Positions 33,535 to 36,564 of a DNA stretch of 36,564 nt are shown in pieces. Position 1 is the first letter of the stretch; each line of letters opens with the position of its first letter. Location: contig WYBJ01000142.1 in the NCBI GenBank assembly GCA_011525945.1, forward strand, positions 1 to 36,564, read 5' to 3'. The notes under the pieces were generated by a model. The model was not told where the DNA came from. It searched no databases and worked only from the letters and a program-made list of their open reading frames with translations. This stretch comes from Burkholderiaceae bacterium (GTDB lineage Bacteria; Pseudomonadota; Gammaproteobacteria; Burkholderiales; WYBJ01). A program made the translations under genes and the position numbers.

Positions 33535-35886
33535 TCAGACCGCGCCTGCGAATGGCTGACCCGACGTATCCGTCACGACGCGTTGCTGCGGCGATGCCGT
33601 GCAGGCCGGTAAGCCGCCGGCCTGACGCCAAGCCCCTACAGCAGGCTCGGAGCTCGTCACTTGCTCGTGCAGCGCTCTCAGCAGGCGGGAATCCTCGAGT
33701 AGGGTCATCTTGTCGCGCGCGCTGAGCGCCTGGGGACCCTGCGCCAACGCACGCTGCAACAGCGCCTCGGCTGATGCGCGCACGTGACCGCCCCGGTGGC
33801 CGTGCGGGGCCATGGCGCTTGCGCGGGCATTGGCGACCGGGTCGACGATTACGGCGACGAAGTCTATCGCCTGCACTGCCGCGCGCGTAAGCTCGGCGGT
33901 GCGCCGGATCTCGGTCGAGCCACTCGCTTCCTCCGGTATCAGGAACAGCCCTCGTGCGCGCAGCCGGCGTCCGAGCGACGCGCGGCTCAGGATCACCGAC
34001 ACCGGAATGGAGAGCGCCAGCGCACCCCCCACCGGCAGCAGCCACCAGACGTGCGCGGGATTGAGCCCGTACACGCCACCCACCCATAGCATCCCGAGCA
34101 ACGTCTGGCCGCCGTGGCGGTGCAGCGCCTGCGTCCAGGTTGTTTCGACATCCTCCCGCGGCGGCGACTTCCATTGCACCGAGCGGCCTGCAAGCGCGGC
34201 GGTAACGAACTGGGTGTGGAAGATCATCCGGATCGGTGCGAGCAGCGCCGAAACGATCATCTCAAACAGTACGCTCGCCGTCAGGCGCAGCGCCCCGCCG
34301 AACGCGCGTGCGCCATTCTTCGCTACGATCAGCATGCTTAGGATCTTCGGCAGGAACAGTAGCGACAACGTCGTACTGAACAGCGCCACTGCCCGCTCCG
34401 GGCGCCACTCGGGCCACAACGGGAAAAGCTGGTAGGGCTGCAGGAAGTAGACCGGTTCGTACAGCGTGTGTACCGCAAGCAAGACCGTGGAAAGGATCAA
34501 CGCGGTGAACCACAGCGGCGAGGACACGTAAGCCAGTACCCCGGTCATAAACACCGCGCGATGCACCGTGTGCACGCCATCCATCGCAATCAGGCGAAAG
34601 TTCATGAGATTGCCTTGGCACCAGCGGCGGTCGCGCTTGATTTCGTCCATCAGATTGGGCGGCATCTCCTCGTAGCTGCCGGGCAAGTCGTAGGCGATCC
34701 ACACGCCCCAGCCCGCACGGCGCATGAGCGCGGCCTCGACGAAATCGTGCGACAGGATCTCGCCCGAAAGCACGCCACGGCCCGGCAAGCGGCGCAGCGC
34801 GCAATAACGCATGAACGGCGTCACGCGGATGATCGCGTTGTGCCCCCAGTAGTGGGACTCGCCGAGCTGCCAGAAGTGCAGGCCTGCCGCGAACAGCGGA
34901 CCGTAGACGTTGGCGGCAAACTGCTGGATGCGCGCGTGCAGTGTGTCCCGGCCTGCGGCGCGTGGGATGGTCTGGATGATGCCGGCACCCGGTGTGGCCT
35001 CCATCATCCCGACCAGCCGCGTCAGGCATTCGCCAGTCATTACGCTGTCGGCATCGAGCACCACCATGTAGCGGTAGTTGCTTCCCCAGCGGCGGCAGAA
35101 ATCAGCTACGTTGCCGCTCTTGCGCTTGATCCGGTGCCGCCGCCAGCGGTAGAAAATGCGTCCGAAGCCGTTCACAACCCGGCACAGATCGAGCCAGGCA
35201 GCTTGCTCGGCCACACGCTTGTCGGCATCTGCGCTGTCGCTCAAGACGAAGAAGTCGAAATGCCGCGACTGGCCGCTACGTTCGAGCGATTCATAGGTGG
35301 CGCGCAGCCCCGCGAATACGCGTGCAACGTCTTCGTTGCAGATCGGCATGATCACCGCGGTTCGCGCGCTCGGGTCTATCGGCTTGTGCGGCCTGGATCT
35401 CGCCGAGATGGCGTACCGATCCCTGCCAGTGAGCAGAAGGAAGAAGCCCGCGAGCGCGGTCCAGAAGCCGGCGCTGACCCAACCGAACAGGATCGCGAAC
35501 AGGACCAGGATCGCGATCTCCAGCGGCTGCCTACCCTGGTAAGGCAGCACAGTGGTCATGAAGTCGGTCGCGATCCAAGTCTGACCGATTGTCAGCATGA
35601 GCAGACTCAGTCGGCGCACTGCGCCGTCGCGATGCAAGCGCGCATCCTGCGCAGGCGGCCCGGCTTCGGCGTCGACATTTCGCACTCGCCGTACCCGCAG
35701 TACACGCCGCAGCAGGCTTTGCGGCCACGAGCTCGGCGCGATCGAGGTGCGCTTCAGCGGCGGTGTGGTCGGGATGTGCTCTGGCTCGACCCTCGCAGCG
35801 GGGGATTGCGCAGCGCAGCCAGAGCCATCGTCCGTGCGCGGCGCGTGTCTGCTGCCCTGCGAGAACGATGGTGCGAGATCTTGCAT
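33535..35886 (-). CDS. opgH: Glucans biosynthesis glucosyltransferase H
   Basis: OpgH is the inner-membrane GT2-family glucosyltransferase that builds the OPG backbone from UDP-glucose and is thought to move it into the periplasm. The 783-residue protein has a variable N-terminus (1-85), membrane segments near 93-113 and 122-153, and a large cytosolic catalytic domain. That domain contains PICNED at 181-186, LDADS at 277-281, SHDF at 379-382 and RDRRWCQGN at 418-426, the D, DxD, D, RxxRW set of processive transferases. More membrane segments follow. ATG 35886 is preferred because AGGA sits 6 nt upstream; a GTG at 35901 would add five residues. opgG lies 33 bp upstream in the same direction. 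Confidence 0.95.
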   Translation of the reverse strand: MQDLAPSFSQGSRHAPRTDDGSGCAAQSPAARVEPEHIPTTPPLKRTSIAPSSWPQSLLRRVLRVRRVRNVDAEAGPPAQDARLHRDGAVRRLSLLMLTIGQTWIATDFMTTVLPYQGRQPLEIAILVLFAILFGWVSAGFWTALAGFFLLLTGRDRYAISARSRPHKPIDPSARTAVIMPICNEDVARVFAGLRATYESLERSGQSRHFDFFVLSDSADADKRVAEQAAWLDLCRVVNGFGRIFYRWRRHRIKRKSGNVADFCRRWGSNYRYMVVLDADSVMTGECLTRLVGMMEATPGAGIIQTIPRAAGRDTLHARIQQFAANVYGPLFAAGLHFWQLGESHYWGHNAIIRVTPFMRYCALRRLPGRGVLSGEILSHDFVEAALMRRAGWGVWIAYDLPGSYEEMPPNLMDEIKRDRRWCQGNLMNFRLIAMDGVHTVHRAVFMTGVLAYVSSPLWFTALILSTVLLAVHTLYEPVYFLQPYQLFPLWPEWRPERAVALFSTTLSLLFLPKILSMLIVAKNGARAFGGALRLTASVLFEMIVSALLAPIRMIFHTQFVTAALAGRSVQWKSPPREDVETTWTQALHRHGGQTLLGMLWVGGVYGLNPAHVWWLLPVGGALALSIPVSVILSRASLGRRLRARGLFLIPEEASGSTEIRRTAELTRAAVQAIDFVAVIVDPVANARASAMAPHGHRGGHVRASAEALLQRALAQGPQALSARDKMTLLEDSRLLRALHEQVTSSEPAVGAWRQAGGLPACTASPQQRVVTDTSGQPFAGAV

Positions 35887-35919
35887 CTGATTTCCTGGCA
35901 CCCCCGGTCGAATCCGCAG

Positions 35920-36564
35920 CTAGTCGGGGGGGACGATGTAGCTCCAGACTTCCGACAACGGGACGCTGCCGGCGTTCAGTTGTCCGCGCAATTCGATCGG
36001 GCGCTTTTCGTCGAGCGCGCGCACGCGCAGCGTCGCGCGCCAGCCCCCGATGGCTTCGTTTCGGCGCAGCGTGCGCTCGATGATCTCAGCGTTGTCGCCG
36101 CCCGACACCTGCCATTGCGCCGCAACCTGCGGCAACTTGGCCGCCGGATCCGGCGCGAAGTCGATGACGAAAAGCATGCTCTTGTCCGTCGCGGCCCTGT
36201 CTTTGCGTTCAGCCGCGGCGGCGGACTGCAAGCGGCGGGTTTGTACGACGCGTAGCGCGGGCCTCGGCAAATCCGGGTCCCGGCCCCAGGTCAGCTCGTA
36301 CTCGATGTCCAACGGTCGCTTCGGCGCCGGCTGCTTGGCAGGAATCCAGTAAGCGACGATGTTATCGTTGTTCTCGTCGGGGCTGGGAATCTGCACCAGC
36401 TCGACGCGACCGGCGCCCCAGTTACCCTTCGGTTCCACCCAGGCGCCGGGGCGCAGGTCGTAGCGCGCATCCAGATCCTCGTAAGCACGAAAATTGCGGT
36501 CGCGCTGCAGCAGTCCGAATCCCAGCGGATCGGTGAGCGCATACGACGTGATCAGCAACCGGCG
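35920..36564 (-). CDS. opgG: Glucan biosynthesis protein G, C-terminal part (5' end outside window)
   Basis: The frame runs to the edge of the window, so only the last 214 residues are present. RRLLITSYALTDPLGFGLLQ, RDRNFRAYEDLDARYDLRP and AWVEPKGNWGAGRVELVQ match the C-terminal half of OpgG closely. OpgG is a periplasmic protein needed for OPG synthesis. The YEDLDARYDLRP form and the position just upstream of opgH mark this as OpgG, while the Tat-exported gene at 31930 is the OpgD-like paralogue. The stop is 33 bp before the opgH start, so opgGH is an operon as in E. coli. Confidence 0.93.
   Translation of the reverse strand, partial: RRLLITSYALTDPLGFGLLQRDRNFRAYEDLDARYDLRPGAWVEPKGNWGAGRVELVQIPSPDENNDNIVAYWIPAKQPAPKRPLDIEYELTWGRDPDLPRPALRVVQTRRLQSAAAAERKDRAATDKSMLFVIDFAPDPAAKLPQVAAQWQVSGGDNAEIIERTLRRNEAIGGWRATLRVRALDEKRPIELRGQLNAGSVPLSEVWSYIVPPD

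Noticed and set aside
34468..36255. Open frame of 595 codons on the plus strand opposite opgH and opgG
   Set aside because: It overlaps two well-supported genes entirely on the other strand and shows no family motif.
1..36564. CRISPR arrays, tRNA or rRNA genes, toxin-antitoxin pairs, phage or defence genes
   Set aside because: No regularly spaced repeats, tRNA-like cloverleaf with CCA-type context, or defence-family motifs were found by reading both strands. A tRNA or Rfam scan would be needed to exclude small RNAs fully.

Overview
The window looks like chromosomal DNA from a GC-rich betaproteobacterium, most likely Burkholderiales or a close relative. The evidence is gene order (pcnB-folK-panB-panC; a HAD phosphatase and hda facing purM-purN-DUF3108-rsmB; rpmG-rpmB-radC facing coaBC-dut), two Bug/TctC-type solute receptors, and an OpgG/OpgH glucan locus. 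No rRNA, tRNA, CRISPR array, intact insertion sequence, integrase or phage gene was found. Most of the window is ordinary core genome.

Layout. (1) 2-5669: the 3' end of a hydratase gene, then a leftward block: panC, panB, a decayed deoxynucleoside kinase tail, folK, pcnB, a HAD-IB phosphatase and hda. It covers pantothenate, folate, RNA polyadenylation and control of DnaA. (2) 5894-11508: a rightward block with purM, purN, a DUF3108 protein, rsmB and a membrane fatty-acid desaturase. (3) 11514-12825: leftward rpmG, rpmB and radC. (4) 13137-15673: rightward, overlapping coaBC, dut, a CbiX-like gene and a DUF192 gene. (5) 15795-18035: leftward sodB, a sugar-nucleotide epimerase-like SDR, a DUF2007/zinc-ribbon protein and a PsiF-repeat protein. 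(6) 18249-24445: mostly single genes: mscL, a STAS protein, a class II HDAC-like deacetylase, a PA0069-type radical SAM protein, an amidase lipoprotein, a DUF2520 protein and an exported MsrA. (7) 24638-31523: seven leftward, closely spaced genes: amidohydrolase, TctC receptor, small membrane protein, AtuA large part, AtuA small part, a second TctC receptor and NnrS. This is the most accessory-looking part and the best candidate for an uncharacterised uptake and catabolic module. (8) 31930-36564: an OpgD-like gene converging on opgH, with opgG upstream of opgH and cut by the window edge. Together these make osmoregulated periplasmic glucans.

The most unusual observations are departures from normal gene structure. 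rpmG (L33) has lost its usual stop codon, so its frame runs through its own terminator hairpin. rsmB has a codon-usage and homology break at its 5' end that fits a one-base frameshift. The gap between folK and panB keeps an in-frame C-terminal piece of a deoxynucleoside kinase. The desaturase ends in a segment that resembles the C-terminus of ISL3-family transposases. All family assignments come from reading motifs by eye; no database search was run.
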